Shown here piece after piece: positions 25,112 through 35,895 of a stretch of 63,116 nt of DNA; within the stretch, counting starts at the first letter, position 1, and each line of letters begins with the position of its first letter. The position numbers and the translations under genes were made by a program. Below the pieces are notes generated by a model. It did no database searches. It was not told the origin of the DNA and saw only the letters and a list, made by a program, of their open reading frames with translations. Location: assembly GCA_035279525.1 (NCBI GenBank), contig DATEHQ010000170.1:1-63116 (forward strand), written 5' to 3'. This DNA comes from DATEHQ01 sp035279525 (GTDB lineage Bacteria > Chloroflexota > Dormibacteria > Dormibacterales > Dormibacteraceae).

Positions 25112-26569
25112 ATGTCTGTTGAAACCCTGCGTCTCGGCGCGCAGCGCGAGAGGGTCGGTACGACGACCGCCTGGATGTTTCCGGCGGTGCCTCTTGTCGC
25201 CGCTGCCATCGCGCTCGCTTGGACCCTTCACGGGGAGGTGCTGCGCCTCAATGGGATGACCGGGTCCGCGTGGGACTTCGCCTACGACCAGCAGGTGATC
25301 TGGAACATCGCCAACGGCCACGGCTTTTATTCGAGCTTCGCGCGCGCCGATTTCCTCGGCATCCATTTCGAGCTGATCTTCCTCCTGCTCGCAGCGGTCG
25401 AAAAGGTATGGCCCAACCCCGCGGTGCTCCTGATCTTCTCTTCTGCGGGCCTGGCAGCGACCGGGCCGGCCGCCTACCTCTTCTTCCGAGCCCTCCTGCC
25501 CGCGGACCGCCGAGAGTCGCCTTGGCTGGCGGTCGGACTGGCGGCGCCGATCCCGTTCTGGGCTTCGATCCAGGAGGCGGCGCGCGACTTCTTCCACCCA
25601 GAGAACATGGCGCTCGCATTCGCGTTGCTTGCCGCGTGGGCTGGCCTGCGCGGGCACCGCAAGACGATGTGGCTCTGCATCCTGCTGACTCTCACCTGCA
25701 AAGAGGATCAGGTCTACACGGTGGGAGTGGTTGGAATCCTGATGGGTGTGTACGGCGCGCCGGCGATCAAGAAGCACTGGCGCTTCATCGTCTACGCGGC
25801 CGGGGCATGGTTCCTGATCGGAACCGGCATCGTGCAGCAGCACTTCCGCAACGGTGGCTACACGGACTTCGTCTATTACAGGTGGCTCTTCGGCCTCGAC
25901 CCGAGTCTGCCGATGTCCGCCGCCAACCTGGTGGGGGCGCTGTTCAGGCCCGGGGCGCTCGCGATCGTCGCCGTCGTCATCGCCGGAATGTTTGCCCTGC
26001 CCCTCCTTGCTCCGCGGTGGCTCCTGCTCGTCGTCCCGCCATACCTTGCCGACGTGCTGAGCGGCCACAACCCGCAGAACGTGCTCAACCTGCACTACGT
26101 CCTGCTCCTGCTCTTCCCGCTGATCGTGGCGGGCGGCGTCGGCGCGCGGAAGTTCCTGGAGCGACGGTCGATCCGACGGCCCGCGCTCGCCCTGGCCGCG
26201 ATGGTCCCCGCGCTCGTCCTGGGCTGGGGCACCGGACGCTTCCCGCCGGCGCTGGGCGGAAACGATGCGCTCTATTCACGGCCCAACCAGGTCGCAGAGC
26301 TGGTTACGGCGACCTCCATGATCCCGGCCGGCGCGCACGTCAACGCCGACGACGGGTTGTCGGTTTGGCTCGCCAACCGGCTGATCATCAATGACTTCCC
26401 GGACCGTCTGGACGCCAGCTGCTACGTCGTGATCGACAGGAACGCGTACCTCAGCGGCCCGACGCATCCCGACCAGCGCAACGCGGCTTTGGCGGCGTTG
26501 CCGTCGAGCGGCCGCACGCTGCTGTACGACGATGGCCACTTCCAGGTCTGGAGCCCGGTCGGGGAGTAG
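25112..26569 (+). CDS. DUF2079 membrane protein
   Basis: A 485-residue protein with about ten membrane helices. The N-terminal region matches the DUF2079 pattern: FAYDQQVIWNIANGHGFYSSFARADFLGIHFELIFLLLAAVEKVWPNPAVLL. DUF2079 proteins have the GT-C topology and are thought to be lipid-linked-sugar glycosyltransferases or flippase partners. The first extracytoplasmic loop carries Asp-Gln and a late H-F-E/H-P-E pair (FFHPENM) that may be catalytic. A soluble C-terminal domain of about 100 residues faces outside. It is divergent by 39 nt from the GT2 gene, suggesting a joint role in envelope glycan synthesis. Confidence 0.82.
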   Translation: MSVETLRLGAQRERVGTTTAWMFPAVPLVAAAIALAWTLHGEVLRLNGMTGSAWDFAYDQQVIWNIANGHGFYSSFARADFLGIHFELIFLLLAAVEKVWPNPAVLLIFSSAGLAATGPAAYLFFRALLPADRRESPWLAVGLAAPIPFWASIQEAARDFFHPENMALAFALLAAWAGLRGHRKTMWLCILLTLTCKEDQVYTVGVVGILMGVYGAPAIKKHWRFIVYAAGAWFLIGTGIVQQHFRNGGYTDFVYYRWLFGLDPSLPMSAANLVGALFRPGALAIVAVVIAGMFALPLLAPRWLLLVVPPYLADVLSGHNPQNVLNLHYVLLLLFPLIVAGGVGARKFLERRSIRRPALALAAMVPALVLGWGTGRFPPALGGNDALYSRPNQVAELVTATSMIPAGAHVNADDGLSVWLANRLIINDFPDRLDASCYVVIDRNAYLSGPTHPDQRNAALAALPSSGRTLLYDDGHFQVWSPVGE

Positions 26570-26600
26570 CGAAGCCTCTCACGTACTCTTAGGGGTCACC

Positions 26601-30212
<3,612 letters not shown>

Positions 30213-30286
30213 CCCGGGCTCCACAGAGCTTCTTCAGATCTGATAACTTGCGCCCTTAACGTTGTCGGCCTGAGGAGGTTGGGGTC

Positions 30287-31579
30287 ATGGGCAAACGCGC
30301 TTTTCGCTCGCTTCTCGTCGCGCTTGCCGCGGTTTCAATCGCCTTCCTGCCGTTGCTCGGGCGCCCTGTGCATGCAGCCACCTCGAGCACTGGCACTCTC
30401 TTCGGGGTCACGCAGTCTCAGCATCTGGTCAAGGTTGACCCATCAAGCGGCTCGTTGACGCTCGTAGCCGACCTGAACACACCCAACAGTCCGCAGATCG
30501 TCGAGCTGGCGAGCGACCCGACGACCCGCAAGCTCTACGCCGAACGTGTCAGCACCATCGGCTTTGATCCCAATGGCTTTCCAATCTTCGCCTTGAACCT
30601 GTTGACGATCGACAGTCAGACTGGGGCGATCCTCGCGCAACCGCAGCTCACCGCGGTTGCCCAGTCGCTGGTCTTCGATACCGCCAGCCACACGCTCTTC
30701 GGATTTGATTTCCAGACTGGCGACATCGTCAAAGTCGATCCAAACACAGCCGCAGTAACGCCATTTGCGACTGTTCCCGTGGGCAGTGGCACATTTATCG
30801 ACAACCTTGCCGGCACTTCGTCGACCCATACGCTCTACCTCGCTGCCGAGAACATCTCATTTCCACCAGTCACCAACACACCAACCCAGATCTTTTCGAT
30901 CGACACTCTTACCGCTCAGGTCTCGACCGGCGTGGTGTTGGATTCGCCGGTGCGGCAGATCGTCGCCGATGGCCCTTCCCTGTTCGGAATTCGTGACGAC
31001 AATTTGGATATGCTCGCCATCAACCTAACTACGGGTTCGACATCGTTCGTGGCCTCCGCAAGGTACTCAGCCGAATCCTTCTTTCCGGCTGGCCCGACCG
31101 TCGATCCGACCACTCACACGGTATTTGTGGCCAGCTCTGCTTTTGACCCGGTGCTGGGCTTTCAGACGCACGTGCTCGCCATCAACGATCAGACCGGAAC
31201 CACCACAGCCAGCGGCGCCTTCAACGAATTCTTGACGCAATTCATTTTCGAAGCGGCTCCCCCTATCACCCCGCAGACCATCAAAAGCGATGTTCGTTCC
31301 GCGTTGGCGACTGGCGCTATTGACAGCGCGGGGGTTGCGAACTCGCTCCTAGCCAAATTGAACGCTGCCGCCGACGCACGCTCGACGACCGTCGCATCTG
31401 TGTCCGGCGCGCGCACCGGTAGCGGCTGTAAGGTCGCCGCCAACCTCTACCAGGCCTTCATCAGGGAGGTAATGGCGCAGAGCGCGAGCAGGGCGTCTGG
31501 CGTTCGACCGCACATCGCTCCGGCGACGGCCAGCGAGCTCATCGGCGAGGCAAAGTTTCTGATCGCCAACTGCCCATAG
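30287..31579 (+). CDS. Secreted beta-propeller-like protein with FIMAH-like C-terminus
   Basis: A 430-residue exported protein. GAGGAGG lies 8-14 nt before the ATG. A signal peptide occupies residues 1-30 (SLLVALAAVSIAFLPLLGRPVHAAT). Residues about 35-330 contain repeated units of the kind LVKVDPSSGSLTLVADL, LLTIDSQTGAILAQ, IVKVDPNTAAVTPFATV, FSIDTLTAQVSTGV and LAINDQTGTTTASG, which suggest a beta propeller. The last 95 residues (IKSDVRSALATGAIDSAGVANSLLAKLNAAA and a Cys pair) resemble the FIMAH domain found at the ends of bacterial surface proteins. Its GC content and codon use are visibly lower than those of the neighbours, suggesting later acquisition. Likely a surface or matrix protein. 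Confidence 0.72.
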   Translation: MGKRAFRSLLVALAAVSIAFLPLLGRPVHAATSSTGTLFGVTQSQHLVKVDPSSGSLTLVADLNTPNSPQIVELASDPTTRKLYAERVSTIGFDPNGFPIFALNLLTIDSQTGAILAQPQLTAVAQSLVFDTASHTLFGFDFQTGDIVKVDPNTAAVTPFATVPVGSGTFIDNLAGTSSTHTLYLAAENISFPPVTNTPTQIFSIDTLTAQVSTGVVLDSPVRQIVADGPSLFGIRDDNLDMLAINLTTGSTSFVASARYSAESFFPAGPTVDPTTHTVFVASSAFDPVLGFQTHVLAINDQTGTTTASGAFNEFLTQFIFEAAPPITPQTIKSDVRSALATGAIDSAGVANSLLAKLNAAADARSTTVASVSGARTGSGCKVAANLYQAFIREVMAQSASRASGVRPHIAPATASELIGEAKFLIANCP

Positions 31580-31621
31580 CGCCTTCGGTGCCATGCGTGG
31601 TGAAATCGCGCAAAGCCGCAT

Positions 31622-31672
31622 GGCCCCATCCCCGGCCTTCGGCCGGTACTTCCCCACTGCGTGGGGAAGACC
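31622..31672 (+). repeat. Double-hairpin repeat, copy 1
   Basis: A 51-bp unit with two adjacent hairpins: CCGGCC TTC GGCCGG, then CTTCCCCAC TGC GTGGGGAAG. The flanks are also repeated (CCATGCGTGGTGAAATCGCG before copies 1 and 3; CCAATCGGACGG after copies 1 and 2). Copies 1 and 3 are 197 bp apart, which suggests duplication of a larger unit. Confidence 0.8.
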
Positions 31673-31719
31673 AATCGGACGGCGTCCGGCCAGCGTGGCG
31701 CAATCGGTATAGCCTCGTC

Positions 31720-31770
31720 GGCCCCATCCCCGGCCTGCGGCCGGTACTTCCCCACTGCGTGGGGAAGGCC
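31720..31770 (+). repeat. Double-hairpin repeat, copy 2
   Basis: As copy 1, with the first loop TGC instead of TTC and GAAGGCC at the end. Both stems are intact. Confidence 0.8.
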
Positions 31771-31818
31771 AATCGGACGGCGTCGTGCCATGCGTGGTGA
31801 AATCGCGAAAAGCCGCAT

Positions 31819-31870
31819 GGCCCCATCCCCAGGCCTGCGGCCGGTACGTCCCCACTGCGTGGGGAAGACC
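31819..31870 (+). repeat. Double-hairpin repeat, copy 3
   Basis: A 52-bp variant. The first stem begins AGGCC and the second has one mismatch (ACGTCCCCAC), so both hairpins are slightly weakened. Confidence 0.8.
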
Positions 31871-31884
31871 AATCGGAGCCGCAT

Positions 31885-31935
31885 GGCCCCATCCCCGGCC
31901 TTCGGCCGGTACTTCCCCACTGCGTGGGGAAGACC
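31885..31935 (+). repeat. Double-hairpin repeat, copy 4
   Basis: Identical to copy 1 over the 51-bp core. It ends 9 bp before the M23 peptidase stop. The four copies fill the 364-bp gap between the propeller and peptidase genes; no gene is seen there. Confidence 0.8.
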
Positions 31936-31943
31936 ATGCCGGA

Positions 31944-32612
31944 CTAAAACATTCCGTGCGGAATGCGCGCCACGGGCTGATGTGCCTCGATGAACGAGGT
32001 GGGGTCCACGAAGCGGTTGGGGAAGGCGGGAAACCCCGAGCACGAGCTTGGCGGAAGGGCTCCGTTCCACGCATGTGACTCGTAGTCGCCGCGAAAGACG
32101 GCAAAGTGAAAATGCGTGCGCGAGCCCATGTCAGCGATGCTGGCGAAGACCTGGCCTCGCTTCACTGATGTGCCGGCGGCGAAGCCTGGACGCAGCCAGA
32201 CGTGCCAGTACTGGGTGATGACGACGCCGAAAGTCGTCTTGTGCCGGATCAGGACACCACCGCGGAAGGTGGGGTCGACCTGGAAGCCGATGATCACCCC
32301 ATCGCCGGCAGCCGCCACGGGCGCGCCCGCCACGGTCCTGATGTCGGCACCCGTGTGCAGCCACACGGAGCCGTTCGCGCATGCGCGCAAGGCCGTGCCG
32401 TTGCAGTACCGCCACTGGCTCCCGAACCCGAGGCAGTGTGGGGCCCACACAGGAAGCGGGAACTGGAAGACATCTGACGAGGCCGCCACCGATCCGTGCA
32501 TCGCCGGCGCCTGCGAGTCTGGGGCCGCAGGCGGGCCGCCCCTGTCAATCGGTACGGCCATCCACATGAGGCCTGTGATCACCACGAGCGCCGCTCTCAT
32601 TCCCGTGAGCAT
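31944..32612 (-). CDS. Secreted M23 (LytM-type) peptidase
   Basis: A 222-residue exported protein. The signal segment (MRAALVVITGLMWMAVPI) is at residues about 5-22. The LytM domain holds HTGADIRT (zinc ligands His and Asp) and MGSRTHFHFAVF, with the H-x-H zinc motif, about residues 86-190. Four Cys may form disulfides outside the cell. M23 enzymes cut peptidoglycan crosslinks, though some are inactive regulators; all zinc ligands are present here. Start ATG 32612. It is bracketed by the double-hairpin repeats on both sides. Confidence 0.82.
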   Translation of the reverse strand: MLTGMRAALVVITGLMWMAVPIDRGGPPAAPDSQAPAMHGSVAASSDVFQFPLPVWAPHCLGFGSQWRYCNGTALRACANGSVWLHTGADIRTVAGAPVAAAGDGVIIGFQVDPTFRGGVLIRHKTTFGVVITQYWHVWLRPGFAAGTSVKRGQVFASIADMGSRTHFHFAVFRGDYESHAWNGALPPSSCSGFPAFPNRFVDPTSFIEAHQPVARIPHGMF

Positions 32613-32651
32613 GCTCGGACACGATACTTACGAGCTCCGAGTCGCTGTGTC

Positions 32652-32702
32652 GGCCCCATCCCCGGCCTTCGGCCGGTACTTCCCCGCCGAGCGGGGAAGA
32701 CC
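32652..32702 (+). repeat. Double-hairpin repeat, copy 5 (compensatory variant)
   Basis: Same first hairpin as copy 1. The second is CTTCCCCGC CGA GCGGGGAAG: an A-T pair of the other copies is replaced by G-C on both sides, and only the loop otherwise differs. This keeps the stem and argues that structure is selected. It lies upstream of the M23 gene and touches the aldehyde dehydrogenase stop. Confidence 0.8.
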
Positions 32703-34195
32703 TAGGAGATGTCCAGGATTACGTTTTTCAGCTCGGTGTAGAGGTCCAGCGCCTGGGGGCCAAGCTCGCGGCCCCACCCACTCTGCTTGAACCCGCCCCA
32801 AGGAGTGACCGGGTCGACGATGTGGTAGCAGTTGACGAATACCGTGCCGGCGCGCAAGGCGTGCGCCACCCGGTGCGCTCGCTTCACATCCTTCGTCCAC
32901 ACACCGGCCGCCAGGCCGTACACCGTGTCGTTCGCCTTCGCGATCAGGTCGTCCTCGTCCTTGAACGGGATCGCCGCCACGACAGGGCCGAAGATCTCCT
33001 CCTGCGCGATTCGCATCTTCCCGTCGACGTCCGCGAACACGGTGGGCTTGACGAAATAGCCCGGAGCCAGGTCCTCCGCCCTACCTCCGCCCGCGATCAC
33101 GCGCGCGCCTTCGCGATTGCCCACGGTGATGTAGCCGAGCACTCGCTCCATCTGATTCTTCGAAACCAGTGGACCCATCTGCGTGGCAGGGTCGAGACCC
33201 GGCCCCAGGCGCGTCTCACCGACCGTCTTGACGAGCTCTTCGAGCGTGCGGTCGTACACCTTGCTCTCGACGAAGAGCCGCGAACCTGCCGAGCACACCT
33301 GGCCCTGGTTGAAGAACATGCCGAAGAACGCACCCGACACTGCCGACGCGGGGTCGACGTCGGCAAACACGATGTTCGGCGACTTGCCGCCCAGCTCCAG
33401 GCTCACGCGCTTGAGGTTCGAGTCGGCTGAAGCCCTGGCGATCAGCTTGCCCACCTCCGTGGAGCCGGTGAAGGCGATCTTGTCGACGTCGGGATGTACC
33501 GCCAGGCGCGCCCCGGCGGTCTCGCCGAAACCCGGCACGATGTTGACCACGCCGTCAGGCACCTCGGCCTGCTGCAGCAGCTCGCCCAGCAGCAGCGCGC
33601 TGAGGGGCGTCTCTTCGGCCGGCTTCAGAACCACGCTGTTGCCGCACGCCAGGGCGGGCGCGAGCTTCCACGCGGCCATCACGAGCGGGAAGTTCCACGG
33701 GATGATCTGGCCCACGACTCCGACCGGCTGGCGAAGCGTGTAGCTCAGGTACTGGCCGGGCAGCGAGACCTGCTGCGTCGCTCCATCGAGCTTGGTGGCC
33801 CAGCCGGCGTAGTAGCGGAACGTGGCCGCCGCGAGTGGAACGAACCACACGAGCGCGTCGGTGAGGGGCATGCCGTTGTCGAGGCTCTCCAGCTGGGCGA
33901 ATTCGAGGCCGCGCTCCTCGATCAGGTCGCCGACGCGCCACAGGGCCCTCGCCCGCTCGGCGGGTGGAAGGCCTCGCCATACGCCGGACTCGAACGAACG
34001 GCGTGCCGCGGCGACGGCGCGGTCGATGTCCTCGGCCCCGCCCTCGGCGACCCGGGCGAGGACCTCACCCGTCGACGGATCCAGGGTGTCGAACGTCTTG
34101 CCCGACGCGGAGTCCACCCACCTCCCGCCAATGAGCAATTTCTTCGGCTGCTCGCGGAGAAATCGCGAAACCTCGAGATCCTCGGCGACCGCCAT
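32702..34195 (-). CDS. Aldehyde dehydrogenase, NAD(P)-dependent
   Basis: A 497-residue cytosolic enzyme oxidising an aldehyde to a carboxylate. Seen: PWNFPLVMAAWKLAPALACGNSVVLKPAEETPLSAL, FTGSTEVGK for nucleotide binding, ELGGKSPNIVFADVD with the general-base Glu, and FNQGQVCSAGSRLF with the catalytic Cys. EEIFGPVVAAIPF and the final WGGFKQSGWGRELG are typical. It resembles the ALDH1/betaine-aldehyde group; the substrate is not decided. The ATG at 34195 is preferred over 34204 because TACGAT lies exactly 7 nt upstream. It is divergent from malQ. Confidence 0.93.
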   Translation of the reverse strand: MAVAEDLEVSRFLREQPKKLLIGGRWVDSASGKTFDTLDPSTGEVLARVAEGGAEDIDRAVAAARRSFESGVWRGLPPAERARALWRVGDLIEERGLEFAQLESLDNGMPLTDALVWFVPLAAATFRYYAGWATKLDGATQQVSLPGQYLSYTLRQPVGVVGQIIPWNFPLVMAAWKLAPALACGNSVVLKPAEETPLSALLLGELLQQAEVPDGVVNIVPGFGETAGARLAVHPDVDKIAFTGSTEVGKLIARASADSNLKRVSLELGGKSPNIVFADVDPASAVSGAFFGMFFNQGQVCSAGSRLFVESKVYDRTLEELVKTVGETRLGPGLDPATQMGPLVSKNQMERVLGYITVGNREGARVIAGGGRAEDLAPGYFVKPTVFADVDGKMRIAQEEIFGPVVAAIPFKDEDDLIAKANDTVYGLAAGVWTKDVKRAHRVAHALRAGTVFVNCYHIVDPVTPWGGFKQSGWGRELGPQALDLYTELKNVILDIS

Positions 34196-34202
34196 GCCCA
34201 GC

Positions 34203-34228
34203 ATCGTACGCGAGCCCACGGCGATACT
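34203..34228. promoter_or_regulatory. Divergent -10 boxes of the aldehyde dehydrogenase and malQ
   Basis: TACGAT on the reverse strand (34203-34208) is 7 nt before the dehydrogenase ATG. GATACT on the forward strand (34223-34228) is 7 nt before the malQ ATG. The two genes start 41 nt apart, so the promoters sit back to back and both transcripts look leaderless. Confidence 0.5.
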
Positions 34229-34235
34229 TCCCACG

Positions 34236-35882
34236 ATGTCCGAACGGGCCAGGCGATGGGGAGTCCTGCCTTCGTACCACGGCTGGCAGGGCGACCTGGT
34301 CGAGACGAAGCCAGAGGTCGAGGAGGCGATCCTCGCGGCGATGGGAGCGACGCGTGACCGCCCGCCGCGACTGCGCCATCCCCACCTCGAGCTCGACCCC
34401 TGCGCACCCGCACCGAAGCGCGTATGGGGATGGGCGGCCCAGCTGTACGCGCTGCGTTCTCGCGAGAGCTGGGGGGTGGGAGATTTCGCGGACCTCCGAC
34501 GTTTCGCGCGCTGGTCTCGGCGCGAGGGCGCATCCGTGCTCTTGCTCAACCCGCTCGGCGCGCAGACGCCGACGCTTCCCTACGAACCTTCCCCCTACTA
34601 CGCCTCGACAAGGCGGTTTCGCAACGTGGCCTATCTGCGCGTGGACGAGGTCGCAGGCGCCGATCGAGTCGAGCGTGAGATCGCGCCTCTGCGCGACGCG
34701 GCGCGGCGGATGAACGAGCGGAGACTGATCGATTACGACGAGGTCTTCAGGCTCAAGTCGCGTGCCCTGGAGCTTGTGTTCAAAGCGATGCCAGAGCCTG
34801 AGGGGCTGGCCGGCTGGGCGCGGCGCCAGGGCGACTCCCTGCGTGGGTTCGCCATCTTCAACGCCCTTTGCGAGGAGCACGGCCGAGCCTGGCGCGATTG
34901 GCCCTCCGACGTCCGCCACCCGAGCGGTGGCGGACTCGGGGCGGCGCGCGGACGGCTCGGCCATCGCGTTGCGTTTCATCAATGGCTCCAGTTCCACGCC
35001 GACCGTCAGCTGGCGCGCGCGGGCCGCGAGATCGAGCTCATCACCGACGTCCCGGTCGGCTTCGCCTCCGACGGCTTCGACGCGTGGCGCTGGCAGGACT
35101 ACCTCGCGCCGGGCATGCGGGTCGGCGCGCCGCCGGATGAGTTCTTCCGCGATGGCCAGGACTGGGGCCTGCCCGCCATCAATCCCTGGGCTCTCGGTCG
35201 CGCGCGATGGGAGCCGTTCGCCGACGCCATCCGCGGGGCAACGGGTCACGCCGCCGGCATCAGGCTCGACCACGTCATGGGCCTGTTCAGGCTGTTCTGG
35301 ATCCCGGAGGGGATGACGGCCGCGCAGGGGACTTACGTGAAGTATCCGGCCGCGATCCTGCTCGGGCTGCTCGCGCGGGAGAGCCGCCGGGCGCGCTCGT
35401 TCGTGATCGGCGAAGACCTCGGCCTGGTCGAGCCTGCAGTGCGGCGTCACCTGCATCGTCGAGGAGCGCTTTCGTACCGGCTCGTGTGGTTCGAGGGCAG
35501 CGATCCCCAGGGCTGGCCGCGCGACGCTGTCGGCGCGGTGGGCACGCACGACCTTCCGACCGTGGCCGGGATCTGGACCCTCAGCGAGCCCGAGCAGCGG
35601 CTTCACCACCTTCGCCGCAAGCTCGTCGAGCTGACTCGCCTGCCGGATGATGCGCCCCCCGTCGACGTCGCCGTGGCCACCTATTCGGCACTCGCGCGCG
35701 GACGGCCGCGGATCGTGCTCGCGTCGCTCGAAGACGCCCTCGGCGTGCACGAACGTCCGAACACCCCGGGCACCGTCAACAGCACCAACTGGCGGCTGTC
35801 GCTCCCGCAATCGCTCGAGGACATCGAACAGGCCGATGGGGTGCATCGAATCATTCAATCGATGCGCGCCGCGGGCCGCTAG
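34236..35882 (+). CDS. malQ: 4-alpha-glucanotransferase (GH77)
   Basis: A 548-residue amylomaltase that transfers maltooligosaccharide units between glucans. Seen: LNPLGAQTPTLPYEPSPYYASTRRFRN (the GH77 substrate loop), RLDHVMGLFRLFWIP with the nucleophile Asp, FVIGEDLGLV with the acid-base Glu, and GTHDLPT with the transition-state Asp. The ending PGTVNSTNWRLSLP is typical. The protein is somewhat longer than the 500-residue thermophilic enzymes, with an N-terminal lead of about 60 residues. It suggests glycogen or maltodextrin turnover. Start ATG 34236; the gene ends 13 nt before acnA. Confidence 0.93.
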   Translation: MSERARRWGVLPSYHGWQGDLVETKPEVEEAILAAMGATRDRPPRLRHPHLELDPCAPAPKRVWGWAAQLYALRSRESWGVGDFADLRRFARWSRREGASVLLLNPLGAQTPTLPYEPSPYYASTRRFRNVAYLRVDEVAGADRVEREIAPLRDAARRMNERRLIDYDEVFRLKSRALELVFKAMPEPEGLAGWARRQGDSLRGFAIFNALCEEHGRAWRDWPSDVRHPSGGGLGAARGRLGHRVAFHQWLQFHADRQLARAGREIELITDVPVGFASDGFDAWRWQDYLAPGMRVGAPPDEFFRDGQDWGLPAINPWALGRARWEPFADAIRGATGHAAGIRLDHVMGLFRLFWIPEGMTAAQGTYVKYPAAILLGLLARESRRARSFVIGEDLGLVEPAVRRHLHRRGALSYRLVWFEGSDPQGWPRDAVGAVGTHDLPTVAGIWTLSEPEQRLHHLRRKLVELTRLPDDAPPVDVAVATYSALARGRPRIVLASLEDALGVHERPNTPGTVNSTNWRLSLPQSLEDIEQADGVHRIIQSMRAAGR

Positions 35883-35888
35883 TAGGAT
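35883..35888 (+). promoter_or_regulatory. -10 box of acnA
   Basis: TAGGAT directly follows the malQ stop and lies 7 nt before the acnA GTG, so acnA may have its own leaderless promoter in addition to read-through from malQ. Confidence 0.45.
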
Positions 35889-35895
35889 CTGAAAC

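Noticed and set aside
26570..26600. Cobalamin or SAM riboswitch before metH
   Set aside because: The gap is only 31 nt and has no B12-box or SAM-type core.
31588..31935. CRISPR array
   Set aside because: The repeats are 51 bp with self-contained double hairpins, the intervals are irregular and themselves repeated, and no cas gene is present.
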